A stretch of DNA of 64,000 bases from Streptomyces diastatochromogenes (GCF_002242805.1 NZ_MCGQ01000010.1:132726-196725); one strand, 5' to 3'. Positions 19,169 to 28,268 are shown, counted from the stretch's first letter. The notes: generated from the letters alone by a model not told the origin. Translations and numbers: made by a program.

Positions 19169-19911
19169 GGCCGGCCCTGGCTCACGATGTCCGCCACCAG
19201 TTCCGCCAGGTCGGTCGTCACGTGGAAGTGCCCGCCCGGCCGCGCGCGCACCGTGAACTCGCCGGAGGTGACCTGCGCCCACTCCCCCAGGCGTGTCTCG
19301 TCCACCAGCGGGTCGCCCACGCCGTGGTAGCACCTCACGGCGCAGGACAGCGGCTTGGCCCCGGGGCGCGGCCGGTACTCCGCGTGGGCCCGCAGGTCCG
19401 AGCGCAGCGTCGGCAGCAGGAGTTCGCGCAGCTCGGCGTGGTCGGCGATGCCGGGTTCGATACCGCCGAGCCCCACCAGCGTCGACCAGAACTCGTCGTC
19501 GGGTGCCAGGTGGAGGTCTCCGCCCTCCACGCTTCCGGGCGGCTGGCAGGCGGAGACGCACAGACTCCGCGGCTCCTCGCCCGCGTCCCGCAGGACCAGG
19601 GCGGTCTCGTAGGCCACCACCGCGCCCAGGCTGTGCCCGAAGAGCACGAAGTCGCGCGGGGGAAGCCGCAGCAGGTCCGCCGCCGCGTGGCCGGCCATCG
19701 CGGCCACGTCGTCCACGAGCGGCTCCCCGAACCGGTCGCCGCGGCCGGGGTACTGGACGGCCATCAGCTCAACGCCGGGCGGCATCGCGGTGGACCACTC
19801 GCCGAAGGCCGTCGACGAACCCCCGGAGTGCGGGAAGCACACCACACGAAGCTCGGGACGTTCGACGGTGGTCAGAGACCGCACCCAGCCCCGTTCCCGT
19901 ATCCGGCTCAT
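19165..19911 (-). CDS. Type II thioesterase
   Basis: A 248-residue alpha/beta hydrolase of the type II thioesterase family: VVCFPHSGGSSTAF near residue 23, the nucleophile elbow GHSLGA near 95, and the C-terminal His in GGHFHV. In quinoxaline and thiocoraline pathways a discrete thioesterase frees beta-hydroxytryptophan from the A-T carrier before the dioxygenase opens the indole. It is the first gene of the four-gene minus-strand operon and is divergent from the P450 gene, sharing the intergenic palindrome at 19996-20012. A general editing role is the alternative. Confidence 0.87.
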   Translation of the reverse strand: MSRIRERGWVRSLTTVERPELRVVCFPHSGGSSTAFGEWSTAMPPGVELMAVQYPGRGDRFGEPLVDDVAAMAGHAAADLLRLPPRDFVLFGHSLGAVVAYETALVLRDAGEEPRSLCVSACQPPGSVEGGDLHLAPDDEFWSTLVGLGGIEPGIADHAELRELLLPTLRSDLRAHAEYRPRPGAKPLSCAVRCYHGVGDPLVDETRLGEWAQVTSGEFTVRARPGGHFHVTTDLAELVADIVSQGRP

Positions 19912-19995
19912 CGTCTCCGCCTCTCTCCTCGGCCCTCGGCTGCCCCGTCCCGTCCCATGTTTTCCGCCGCGCACGAAATCGCGGGATCCGCGACA

Positions 19996-20012
19996 GATGT
20001 CGGCAAGACATC
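19996..20012. promoter_or_regulatory. Perfect palindromic operator candidate, copy 3 of the cluster motif
   Basis: GATGTC-GGCAA-GACATC is a perfect 6-bp inverted repeat around a 5-base centre. It lies between the thioesterase and P450 genes, 52 bases before the P450 start. The best of three related sites, it could control both divergent chromophore operons. Confidence 0.55.
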
Positions 20013-20064
20013 CGGGGCGCCGTGGGGCCGGGGCATGACGATGCGGGGAAAAGGAGGATCCCGG

Positions 20065-21270
20065 ATGAGCCCGTCGCTCGATCTCACCGACCCGGCCACC
20101 TTCGTCAGGAACGACCCCTACGCGTTCTGGCACCGGGTACGCCAGGAGAGCCCCGTGTACTGGCATCCGTCCGCCGCGGAGCGGCCCGGTTTCTGGGTCG
20201 TGGCGGGGTACGACGACGTCCTGTCCTGCTACGGCGACTGGAAGCGGCTCAGCTCCGCCCACGGCAACGTCCTGGACGTCCTGCTGCGCGGGGGCGACTC
20301 GGCGGGCGGGAAGATGCTCGCCGTCTCGGACCGGCCCTGGCACCGGCATCTGCGCAACCTGATGCTGCGCGCCTTCTCACCCCGGGTACTGGGCGAAGTG
20401 GTGCGCAAGGTCGAGGAGCGCGCGCAGGAACTCATCAGCACCGTCTCGGAGTTGGGCTCCTTCGACTTCGCCGCCGAGGTCGCCGAGCACATCCCGATGA
20501 ACACCATCTGCGACCTGCTGTCCATCCCCGCGCAGGACCGCAAGCAGCTGCTCCTGTGGAGCAAGGAGGCGCTGGCGTCCGAGCATCAGGAAGGCGCCCG
20601 GCTGGACGCCCTGGAGGCACGCAACGAGATCGTGCTCTATCTGATGGAGCTGGCGTTCGAGCGCCGGTCGAAGCCGGGCGACGACGTGATCAGCATGATC
20701 GCCACCGCCGAGGTCGACGGCCGCCCGCTCACCCCGGAGGAGATCGCGCTCAACTGCTACAGCCTGCTCCTGGGCGGGGACGAGTCGTCGCGGATGACCG
20801 CGATCAGCTCGGTCCTGGCCTTCACCCGGTACCCCGACCAGTGGCGCGGGCTGCGCGAGGGGACGATCGACCTCGACACCGCGGTGGAGGAGCTGCTGCG
20901 GTGGGCGACGCCGGGCATGCACTTCGGGCGCACGGCGCTGTGCGACTTCTCCGTCGGCGGGCAGCGGGTGCGCGCCGGTGACATCGTCACGTTCTGGAAC
21001 ACCTCGGCGAACAACGACGAGACGGTCTTCTCCGCCCCCCGGGCCCTCGACCTGTCCCGCCGCCCCAACAAGCACCTCACCTTCGGCCACGGCCCGCACT
21101 TCTGCGTCGGCGCGGCGCTGGGCCGGGCCGAGCTGCGCGCGCTGCTGCGGGCGCTCGTCACGTCCGTACGGGACATCGAGCTGGACGGGGAGCCGCAGCG
21201 CATCTACTCCAACTTCCTGTACGGCTACGGCAGTCTCCCCGTCGCCTTCCGTCCGCGGTCCGCCTCCTGA
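20065..21270 (+). CDS. ecm12: Cytochrome P450, carrier-bound tryptophan beta-hydroxylase (Ecm12-like)
   Basis: A 401-residue bacterial P450. The I-helix reads LLLGGDESSRM, the K-helix ExxR is EELLRW, and the haem loop is FGHGPHFCVGAALGRAEL with its Cys ligand. The size and GGDES variant fit the P450s that hydroxylate the beta carbon of amino acids bound to carrier proteins (novobiocin, nikkomycin, quinoxaline families). The likely substrate is tryptophan on the A-T didomain encoded at 23772. ATG at 20065 has AAGGAGGA 6 bases upstream. The aryl-AMP ligase follows after 13 bases. Confidence 0.88.
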   Translation: MSPSLDLTDPATFVRNDPYAFWHRVRQESPVYWHPSAAERPGFWVVAGYDDVLSCYGDWKRLSSAHGNVLDVLLRGGDSAGGKMLAVSDRPWHRHLRNLMLRAFSPRVLGEVVRKVEERAQELISTVSELGSFDFAAEVAEHIPMNTICDLLSIPAQDRKQLLLWSKEALASEHQEGARLDALEARNEIVLYLMELAFERRSKPGDDVISMIATAEVDGRPLTPEEIALNCYSLLLGGDESSRMTAISSVLAFTRYPDQWRGLREGTIDLDTAVEELLRWATPGMHFGRTALCDFSVGGQRVRAGDIVTFWNTSANNDETVFSAPRALDLSRRPNKHLTFGHGPHFCVGAALGRAELRALLRALVTSVRDIELDGEPQRIYSNFLYGYGSLPVAFRPRSAS

Positions 21271-21283
21271 AAGGGAACGCCTC

Positions 21284-22867
21284 ATGCTCGACGGTTTCGT
21301 CCCCTGGCCCGACCATCTCGCCGAGGAGTACCGCCGCAGGGGAATCTGGCTCGGCCGGCCGCTCGGTGACCTGCTGTACGACTCCTGCCGGCGCCATGCC
21401 GACCGGGTGGCCGTGGTCTGCGACGGGCGCGGGATGACGTACGCGGAGCTGTCCCGGCGGGCCGACCGGCTGGCGGGCGGCCTGATCGAACTGGGCATCA
21501 GACCGCTCGACCGGGTGGTCGTCCACCTGCCCAACATCCCCGAGTTCGTCGTCCTGGTCTTCGCCCTGCTGCGGGCCGGAGCCATACCGGTCCTGGCGCT
21601 GCCCGGGCACCGCAAGTCCGAGATATCCCACCTGTGCGCCCACTCCGGTGCGGTGGCCTACGCCGTGAAGGACGAGTTCGGCGGATTCGACTACCGCGCA
21701 CTCGCCCGGGAGATCCCCGCGGTCCGGCATGTGCTGGTCAGCGGCGACGCCCAGGAGTTCACCGCACTGGAGTCACTGGGCAGCGAGAACGTCCCCCTGC
21801 CCCGCGTCGACCCGTCCGATCCGGCGCTCTTCCTCCTCTCCGGAGGCACCACCGGACTGCCGAAGCTGATCCCCCGCACCCATGACGACTACGCCCACGT
21901 CATGCGGGCCACCGCGGACGCGATGCACGTCGGCGAGGAGGTGGCCTACCTCGCCGTCAATCCGGTCGCGCACCAGGCGGCGCTCGCCTGCCCGGGGGTG
22001 TTCGGGAGCCTCCTGCTGGGCGGCAAGGCGGTCCTGACGTCGAGCGTGCGGCCCGACGAGGTGTTCCCGCTGATCCGCCGCGAGCACGTCACCGTGACCA
22101 CGGTCGTGCCCTCCGTGCTGCGGCTGTGGGCCGACTCCGGGCAGAAGCCCGATCTGTCCCACCTGCTCGTCCAGGTCGGCAGCGCCCCGCTCGACCCCGC
22201 ACTCGCCAGTCGGGCGGGACAGGTCCTCGGGTGCCGGATCATGCGCTGGTACGGCATCAGCGAGGGCCTGCTGACCCACACCAGGTTCGACGATCCCGAG
22301 GACGTGATCACCGGCACGGACGGCCGGCCCATGACGGAGGACGACGAGGTCCTGATCGTCGACGAGTCCGGGAACCCGGTGCCCGAGGGAGAGGCCGGCG
22401 AGATGATCGCCCGCGGCCCGTACACGATCCGCGGGTACTACCGGGCCCCCGAGGAGAACACCCGCTCCTTCACGCCGGACGGGTTCTTCCGGACGGGCGA
22501 CCTCGTCCGGCGCAGCCCCGAAGGCAACATCACGATCGTCGGACGGATCAAGGACGTCATCAACCGCGCCGGTGAGAAGGTCTCGGCGGAGGAGGTGGAG
22601 CGACAGCTGCGCACCCACCCGTCCGTCCAGGACGCGGCCGTGGTCGGCGTCCCGGACACCGTGCTCGGCGAGCGGACGTACGCCTTCCTCGTGCTGACCG
22701 GGTCGGAGATCCGGCCGGCGGCGATGAAGGAGTTCCTCCGGGGCTGCGGCCTGGCCACGTACAAGATCCCCGACCGGCTGGTCCCGCTCGCCCAGTTGCC
22801 GCGCACCCCGATGGGGAAGGTGGACAAGAAGGCGCTGCGTGCGCTCGCCGCGACGTCGGCGAGGTGA
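21284..22867 (+). CDS. ecm1: Aryl-AMP ligase, chromophore activating (Ecm1-like)
   Basis: A 527-residue stand-alone adenylation enzyme of the DhbE family. It begins with the family hallmark VPWPDHLAEEYRRRG. It contains LLSGGTTGLPKLIPRTH (A3), YGISEGLL (A5), RTGDLVRR (A7), KDVINRAGEKVSAEEVE (A8) and the A10 lysine in PMGKVDKKAL. The family activates benzoate- or quinoline-type acids as adenylates for a carrier domain. With the tryptophan pathway genes alongside, quinoxaline-2-carboxylate is the best guess; 3-hydroxyquinaldate is the alternative. The gene is 13 bases after the P450 stop, with AAGGGAA as ribosome site, and converges with the dioxygenase gene. Confidence 0.88.
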   Translation: MLDGFVPWPDHLAEEYRRRGIWLGRPLGDLLYDSCRRHADRVAVVCDGRGMTYAELSRRADRLAGGLIELGIRPLDRVVVHLPNIPEFVVLVFALLRAGAIPVLALPGHRKSEISHLCAHSGAVAYAVKDEFGGFDYRALAREIPAVRHVLVSGDAQEFTALESLGSENVPLPRVDPSDPALFLLSGGTTGLPKLIPRTHDDYAHVMRATADAMHVGEEVAYLAVNPVAHQAALACPGVFGSLLLGGKAVLTSSVRPDEVFPLIRREHVTVTTVVPSVLRLWADSGQKPDLSHLLVQVGSAPLDPALASRAGQVLGCRIMRWYGISEGLLTHTRFDDPEDVITGTDGRPMTEDDEVLIVDESGNPVPEGEAGEMIARGPYTIRGYYRAPEENTRSFTPDGFFRTGDLVRRSPEGNITIVGRIKDVINRAGEKVSAEEVERQLRTHPSVQDAAVVGVPDTVLGERTYAFLVLTGSEIRPAAMKEFLRGCGLATYKIPDRLVPLAQLPRTPMGKVDKKALRALAATSAR

Positions 22868-22889
22868 GGTGAGGGCCCCGCACCTTCTC

Positions 22890-23636
22890 CTACTTCTCGC
22901 CGTGCCGTATGTGCCACAAGGCGGGAAAAGAAGGCGTGAAAATCGCTTTACGAAGGAACTCCGCACCGGAAGTGCCCCCCGTACCGATCTTGTTGCCGAT
23001 GACCCGCTGGACGAGAACGACATGCCGGTACTGCCATTCCTGAAAAGCCTGGTCGAGATCGACCAGGCCCTGGCAGATCTGTTCCACCACGCCGTCGTCG
23101 CTGTGCAGGCCGTGCAATGCGGAGGGCAGGTCGTGGGGTGCGTACCCCTTGGCGTCGAGATAGGCGAGGAAGGCGTCGAAGAGGGTGGGCTCGTCAGCCC
23201 TCGCCCTGATACGCGCCCGCTCCGGGCTGTTCTCGGGAAAGTGCTCGGCCGCCGTCCCGTCACGCCGGCCGAGCACCACCTCGATCTCACGGAACTGCGC
23301 CGAGTAGAAGCCGCTGCCCACCAACTGGTCGCGGAACGTGTCGAATTGCTCGGAGGTCATCGTCTCCAGCACGTCGATCTGCGCCGTCAGCGCCCGGAAG
23401 ATCGCCCTGGCCCGGCGCAGCGTCCGCAGGGCGGGGCCGCTGTCCGCCTTGCTCAACGTCACCTGGAGGGCGTCCAGTTCGTGGAGCAACTCCTTGAACC
23501 ACAGCTCGTGCGACTGATGGACGACGACGAAGAGCAACTCGTCATGCTGTTCCGTGATCGGCTTCTGAATGTCGAGCAACGTTTCGAGAACCAAGTAATC
23601 ACGATAGCCGCAGTAGGCGGAATGGGAATTACTCAT
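22890..23636 (-). CDS. ecm11: Tryptophan 2,3-dioxygenase (Ecm11-like)
   Basis: A 248-residue haem dioxygenase that opens the indole ring to give an N-formylkynurenine. Signature stretches are YLVLETLLDIQKP, HQSHELWFKELLHE (with the His that contacts substrate), FRDQLVGSGFYSAQFREIE, and the C-terminal WQYRHVVLVQRVIGNKIGTGG with its haem-ligand His. In quinoxaline pathways the substrate is free beta-hydroxytryptophan. ATG at 23636 follows GGAGG at 11 bases; a frame extension to 23717 adds 27 residues that look non-native. It is divergent from the A-T gene. A role in primary tryptophan breakdown is unlikely given the neighbours. Confidence 0.9.
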   Translation of the reverse strand: MSNSHSAYCGYRDYLVLETLLDIQKPITEQHDELLFVVVHQSHELWFKELLHELDALQVTLSKADSGPALRTLRRARAIFRALTAQIDVLETMTSEQFDTFRDQLVGSGFYSAQFREIEVVLGRRDGTAAEHFPENSPERARIRARADEPTLFDAFLAYLDAKGYAPHDLPSALHGLHSDDGVVEQICQGLVDLDQAFQEWQYRHVVLVQRVIGNKIGTGGTSGAEFLRKAIFTPSFPALWHIRHGEK

Positions 23637-23771
23637 CACGGGTGGAGGCCTCCGCTCGCCGGGCGTTGACTCCCCTTGGTAACACGGCGAAACCGACCGC
23701 AGGCCAGAATCTGTCACCTCTCATTCAAGGGAGAGGCTCACCACCCTGGCAGGCCATCATGATGAGGAGCC

Positions 23772-25595
23772 ATGAACGCCAGGAGAAATGGCCGTCGTTC
23801 CAATGCATTACTGAATGGAAACGAAATGGACGATGCAAAGCACACCGTCCCCCAGCTTTTCGAGGCCGTCGCCGCCAAGGCGGGGGACGACACCGCCGTC
23901 CTGTTCGAGGGCAAGGCCGTCGGCTACGCGGCGCTGAACTCCGCGGCCAACCGGCTCGCCAGGTATCTGATCGCCCGTGGCGTGGGACCGGACTCGGTGG
24001 TCGCCGTCTCCGTGCCCCGGTCCGCCGACCTGATCACGGTGCTCCTCGCGGTGCTCAAGGCGGGCGGTGCCTACCTCGCGCTCGATCCGGCCTATCCGGT
24101 GGAACGCCTGGCGCACATGATGGCCGACGCGCGGCCCGTTCTGCTGCTCCGCGCAGCGGAGCACACGCAACTCGCGCTGCGGGACGAGAGCGTGCCGGAG
24201 ATCGTCCTCGACGACCCCGCGTTCCGTACGGAGTGCGAGGCACACCCCGACCACGACGTGTCCGACCGGGAGCGCCTCGCCCCCCTGCGCGCCGAACACC
24301 TCATGTACGTCGTCTACACCTCGGGCTCGACGGGCCGGCCCAAGGGCGTCGCGGTGACGCACAGCGGCGTCACCGGCCTGGTGGCGAGCCAGGCCGAGCA
24401 GATCGGGGCGGGCCCGGGCGACCGCGTTCTGCAGTGGGCGTCGATCAGCTTCGACGCCGCCTTCTGGGACATCTCGCTGGCCCTGCTGTCCGGTGCGGCG
24501 CTCGTGCTGGCACCGGCCGACGACCTGCTGCCCGGCCAGCCGCTACGGGACACGATGATCGAGAACCAGGTCACGCACGCCACGCTGCCCCCGGTGGCGC
24601 TCAGCGTCACCGAGGCGGACGGCGTACTGCCCGGCGGGACGCTCGTCTCCACCGGCGACGCCCTCTCCCCGTCCCTCGTGCGGACCTGGGCCGAGGGCAG
24701 GTCCCTGCTGAACGGCTACGGCCCCACCGAGGTCACCGTCGGCATCTCCATCGGGCGGATCACCGGACCCGACGACATCAGCATCGGCCGGACGTTCCCC
24801 GGCAGCACCGTGCACATCCTCGACGAGCGGCTGGCGGAGACCGGCCACGGCGACGAAGGCGAGCTGTACCTGGCAGGACCGGGCCTGGCACGCGGGTACC
24901 TGAACCAGCCCGGGCTGACCGCCACGCGGTTCGTGGCCGACCCCGCCGGTCCGCCGGGCAGCCGGATGTACCGCTCGGGCGACCGGGGTTGGCGCCGCGC
25001 GGACGGAGAGCTGTTCTTCGCGGGCCGCGCGGACGACCAGGTGAAGCTCCGCGGCTTCCGGATCGAGCTGGGAGAGATCGAGACACGCCTGGCCGCGCAT
25101 CCCGCCGTCGACCTCGCCTGTGTCGTGGTGGAGGGTGATCTCGCGACCGCCCGGATCGTCGGCTACGTGACCACGTCGGCGGATGCGGAAACCACCGGCG
25201 CGGAGTTACGGCAGTACGTGGCCAGGTCGCTGCCCGAGCACATGGTGCCGTACACCGTCATCGTCCTCGACCGCTTTCCCACCACCCCCAACGGCAAGGT
25301 CGACCGCACGGCCCTCCGCACCGCCGGCACCGCCAACCCGCCCGCGCCGGAAACGGCCCCCTCCGCCGACACGGACCTGTACGACCTCGTCCAGCAGATC
25401 CTCGGCATCCCGGAGGCCCGGCCCGAGGACAACTTCTTCCAACTCGGCGGCCATTCGGTCCTGGCCACCCTCCTGGCCAGGAGAATCCGCAAGGAGTTCG
25501 ACGTCACGATCCCGATGCGGACGATATTCCAGGCCACGACACTGGCGGAGCTGGCGAGCGCGCTGGAGGCGGCGAGGGGGCCGGAGAGCACCTGA
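23772..25595 (+). CDS. ecm13: NRPS A-T didomain activating an aromatic amino acid, probably L-Trp (Ecm13-like)
   Basis: A 607-residue adenylation-thiolation protein. It contains YTSGSTGRPKGVAVTH (A3), GYGPTEVTVG (A5), YRSGDRGWRR (A7), KLRGFRIELGEIE (A8), PNGKVDRTAL (A10) and a carrier site FQLGGHSVLATLL near residue 555. The pocket read against GrsA is D-A-W-T-V-T-G-V-G-K, which starts like aromatic codes (Phe DAWTIAAVC). Quinoxaline clusters use such a didomain to hold tryptophan for P450 beta-hydroxylation. ATG at 23772 has GAGGAG at good distance; a second ATG at 23826 starts nearer the conserved region. No MbtH gene is visible and one may lie outside. Confidence 0.87.
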   Translation: MNARRNGRRSNALLNGNEMDDAKHTVPQLFEAVAAKAGDDTAVLFEGKAVGYAALNSAANRLARYLIARGVGPDSVVAVSVPRSADLITVLLAVLKAGGAYLALDPAYPVERLAHMMADARPVLLLRAAEHTQLALRDESVPEIVLDDPAFRTECEAHPDHDVSDRERLAPLRAEHLMYVVYTSGSTGRPKGVAVTHSGVTGLVASQAEQIGAGPGDRVLQWASISFDAAFWDISLALLSGAALVLAPADDLLPGQPLRDTMIENQVTHATLPPVALSVTEADGVLPGGTLVSTGDALSPSLVRTWAEGRSLLNGYGPTEVTVGISIGRITGPDDISIGRTFPGSTVHILDERLAETGHGDEGELYLAGPGLARGYLNQPGLTATRFVADPAGPPGSRMYRSGDRGWRRADGELFFAGRADDQVKLRGFRIELGEIETRLAAHPAVDLACVVVEGDLATARIVGYVTTSADAETTGAELRQYVARSLPEHMVPYTVIVLDRFPTTPNGKVDRTALRTAGTANPPAPETAPSADTDLYDLVQQILGIPEARPEDNFFQLGGHSVLATLLARRIRKEFDVTIPMRTIFQATTLAELASALEAARGPEST

Positions 25596-25610
25596 TGGGG
25601 GCACATCAGG
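25591..25610 (+). terminator. Short hairpin at the A-T gene stop
   Basis: CCTGATG and CATCAGG pair across a 6-base loop and overlap the TGA stop codon. A weak terminator at the apparent right end of the biosynthetic cluster. Confidence 0.35.
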
Positions 25611-25962
25611 GGCTGCAGGCGCAGCCATCAGCGGCCATGAGGTCGGTCGCGCAGGCGGGCGACCGGCGGCGGTGCGGGCCGACGGCCAGGAGACAGTCCA
25701 TCGTGACCTCGGCCGCCGCGAGGTCCTGCACGCCCAGGCCGATGAGCTTGCAGACGGTGATCTCGTCGTCCCGTTCACGGCCCGGCGCCGAGCCGACGAG
25801 GACCTCGCCGAGTTCCGTGAGGTTCTGGAAGCCCGTTCCGGCCCGGGCAAGGTCTCCGTGGACGGCGGTGAGGGCCCGGGGGTCGACCACGATCCGGTTG
25901 GAGTACCGCGCCGCCATGCTGAGCGGCGCGCGTCCCGGCCCGACCCGAGCACCAGGACACAC
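25606..25962 (-). pseudogene. Remnant of an ornithine cyclodeaminase-family gene (C-terminal part)
   Basis: The frame encodes a C-terminal-like segment: SMAARYSNRIVVDPR, LTELGEVLVGSAPGR, DDEITVCKLIGLGVQDLAAAEV. This matches the end of ornithine cyclodeaminase/alanine dehydrogenase-type proteins. A whole enzyme has about 330 residues, but only about 118 codons are open here. The upstream minus-strand sequence to about 26100 is broken between frames, so the gene looks truncated and frameshifted. It marks the edge of the quinoxaline cluster and may be a leftover of a larger locus. Confidence 0.5.
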
Positions 25963-26153
25963 AGGCTGACGACCTCCTCGCCGAGGGAACAGCCACGGTC
26001 ACGCGGACGGCCACGGTCGACGACATCGGCCTGATCGAGTCGCTTGGCTCTCCGGGTACGCATGCGGCCGGCGGGGCTTGTCGGGGTCGGTCCTTGGTAC
26101 CGAGGGTCCCCGTCATCGCCCGTCTGAGTGGGCCGGCCTGGCCTCGTGACCCT

Positions 26154-26852
26154 TCAGCTCGCCGAGCCGATCGCGTCCAGGATCGGGCGGACCGCTTCGA
26201 AGCCGGTCGCGGCGACGCTCACGATGCCTCTGAGTCGCTCAAGGATGACAGGGATACGGGAGGGTTCAGCCGTCTGCAGGTCATCTGCGGCCTGCCGGGC
26301 CGCCTCTTGGAGCTGCGGCTGAAGCTCGGTGTTCTGCGCCACCGCGCCCAGTGCGGCAATGAGCTGGGACAGCAGCGCGGACTGGTCCGTGCCGAAGTGG
26401 GTGGTGACGTCCTGGGCCTGGTTGTGGTCTCCGATCTGAACCACTCCGGCCTGGTAGTTGTTGTTCACCGTCCGAGGCTGCTCGGCTGCACTCACGATTC
26501 GTTCCGCCCTCGCTTCATCAACGGCCTTGTCGGAAAGACGAATGCGGGCCCCCTTGCCGTCCAGGACCCGTGGAGTCGGTCCGTGGGTGACCCCGTCCCG
26601 GTAGAGGATGTTGTGCACTCGCAGAAACCAGATTCCGGGGAAGTACGGTTGCCGCGACAGGTAGTCGCTGACGTCGATCCACTCACCCGTGACAGTAGCC
26701 CGCACGTAGAGCTCACGGCGCAAATCGTCGGCGAAGACCCGTAGTTGGGAGCGAGTGAAGTGCTTGCCACCCTGGCCGAGCCGTCGTGCCACCAGGCCCA
26801 GAACAAGGCCACCACCGACCGCCAGCAGGAGTGGTACCAGTGTTGGGCTCAC
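26154..26852 (-). CDS. Membrane-anchored protein with RHIM-like amyloid motif
   Basis: A 232-residue protein of unknown function with a GTG start. One N-terminal membrane segment (residues 5-24) is followed by a soluble stretch (VRATVTGEWIDVSDYL, WFLRVHNILYRDGV). A linker follows with NNNYQAGVVQIGDHNQAQ near residues 128-146, then an alanine-rich helical C-terminus. The VVQIGDHN core fits the RHIM-type amyloid consensus (V/I-Q-V/I-G-x-x-N), flanked by Asn/Gln-rich residues as in bacterial amyloid-signalling motifs. It lies 84 bases downstream of the degenerate M48-like gene on the same strand. Signalling by amyloid assembly is inference only. Confidence 0.6.
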   Translation of the reverse strand: MSPTLVPLLLAVGGGLVLGLVARRLGQGGKHFTRSQLRVFADDLRRELYVRATVTGEWIDVSDYLSRQPYFPGIWFLRVHNILYRDGVTHGPTPRVLDGKGARIRLSDKAVDEARAERIVSAAEQPRTVNNNYQAGVVQIGDHNQAQDVTTHFGTDQSALLSQLIAALGAVAQNTELQPQLQEAARQAADDLQTAEPSRIPVILERLRGIVSVAATGFEAVRPILDAIGSAS

Positions 26853-26936
26853 CCCGACAGCTTAGTCGGCCTTGCGTTCGTAACGGCGGTGCAGGCGTCG
26901 GCATCCGGCGAGCCAGGAGACAGCAGCGCAATGGGC

Positions 26937-28130
26937 TCATGGCACAGCGATGCCATCGCGCATCATCTTGCTCAGCACTGCCTGTTCGGGTAGCCGGAGT
27001 TCGTCAGCGATACGGGTCAGGCTGGGCTCATTCAGGATGATCGTTGCGCGGTGTTGCGGGGTATTCGTCAATCGTGCCCTGCGCAAAGCATCGAAAGAAT
27101 CAGTGAGAGCGTCGGGGTCGGAGGAATGACCACTGCCTCGTTCTTCGCGTAGACGTTCCGCATGATGGGCGACGTTTTCCCAGAAGTCCGACTGGGGGGT
27201 TGTGGCGGACCGGTTTCTGGAAAGTGTTTTTGCCTCAATCACCAGACGATGCGCTTCCAGGTAGATCGCGCGGGCAAGGTGCCGGTCGTTCAGCGCGGCG
27301 ACAGCGGCCTCGGAGGAAGCCGTACGGGCAGTCGCGTCGTCCGCCTCCAACTGCGCACTCTGTGTGGCCGGCAGCGTGAGCCAGAGCAGCAAGCGCGCTG
27401 TCGCGGCCGTGGCCGCTCTTGGGATCCACAGCAACCACTCGCTGGTCCGGGCCCGGATGTTGAAGCGCCGTGCTCCGTCTGCCACATCGTCCGCACGCCA
27501 GGCATAAACATTGGCATTCCAGGTGATGTACGCATTGCCGTTGGCTCGCATCGTCTCCGACCCGGCGGTAAGTGACTCGAGGGCCGTGGCGACAAATGCG
27601 CGAGAACGAACGTTGTGAGGAGCTGTGTAAGCCAGTGCATGGGTCACAGCGGCAATGCGTTGCTGAGGTGGGTAAGCGGCCCAGAGCGGGAGTCCGAGGA
27701 CAAGGCAGCTCTTCCGGAGAAACCCGTAGTGGGTAACGGTGATCGAGAACTCCGGACTGAACTGGACCGTATCGGGGCGCCGTACTCCGCCCGTGTCCGC
27801 TATGTCGTTCAACAGTTGAAACAGGGCCGGAGCATCTGCCTCCCGCAGCGTGGGCAGGTCAGGATTCAGCCGTCCGGGGCGTGGGCGCAGTGCAAGAGCC
27901 AGGCCCAGCAGCACCAGACCCACCAGGGGCTGAACAACGGTGCGGAACCCGAGAACGATCAACAACAGGCTGCTGGTGAACAGCGCCGCCGTAACGAGAT
28001 GGACCATGCCGGCGACGGCGTACGCGGCTGCTGTCGTGATGTTGATGCGGGCAGCGCCTACCGGTCGACTGTGACGATCACGTTCCACATGCTCCCCCTC
28101 AGCGGTGAACGGTCGGTGCCGCTCGGACAC
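26937..28130 (-). CDS. M48 peptidase-like membrane protein with lost zinc site
   Basis: A 397-residue protein. Hydrophobic segments at about 33-60 and 63-83 are followed by LNPDLPTLREADAPALFQLLNDIAD and PPQQRIAAVTHALAYTAPHN. The latter aligns with the M48 metallopeptidase region where HExxH is expected (usual form GHELGH). Here the motif is THALAY, so Glu and the second His are missing and protease activity is unlikely. A further hydrophobic segment lies near 235-255. The C-terminal 90 residues are helical and charged. It is upstream of, and probably co-transcribed with, the RHIM-like gene. Function unknown. Confidence 0.6.
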   Translation of the reverse strand: MSERHRPFTAEGEHVERDRHSRPVGAARINITTAAAYAVAGMVHLVTAALFTSSLLLIVLGFRTVVQPLVGLVLLGLALALRPRPGRLNPDLPTLREADAPALFQLLNDIADTGGVRRPDTVQFSPEFSITVTHYGFLRKSCLVLGLPLWAAYPPQQRIAAVTHALAYTAPHNVRSRAFVATALESLTAGSETMRANGNAYITWNANVYAWRADDVADGARRFNIRARTSEWLLWIPRAATAATARLLLWLTLPATQSAQLEADDATARTASSEAAVAALNDRHLARAIYLEAHRLVIEAKTLSRNRSATTPQSDFWENVAHHAERLREERGSGHSSDPDALTDSFDALRRARLTNTPQHRATIILNEPSLTRIADELRLPEQAVLSKMMRDGIAVP

Positions 28131-28252
28131 GTGCCGATCCGATCATCGCGGCGGAGCGCCGAGCAAGCGGTCTGAGCAACATCTGAGCCGCCAGGTGCGC
28201 GGAATCTGCTCCGTGCGCCTTGGGCCGGGTGAGACACCGGCGGGCCCGCGGC

Positions 28253-28268
28253 TGGTACCCCAGTACCA
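28253..28268. promoter_or_regulatory. Inverted repeat upstream of the ABC transporter operon
   Basis: TGGTAC-CCCA-GTACCA, a perfect 6-bp inverted repeat about 120 bases before the ABC ATPase gene. A plausible site for the response regulator encoded at the end of the same run of genes. Confidence 0.35.

Noticed and set aside
23717..23736. CCTCTC-N8-GAGAGG inverted repeat between the dioxygenase and A-T genes
   Set aside because: Six-bp arms with an 8-base centre are common in GC-rich DNA, and it does not match the cluster operator motif; too weak to call.
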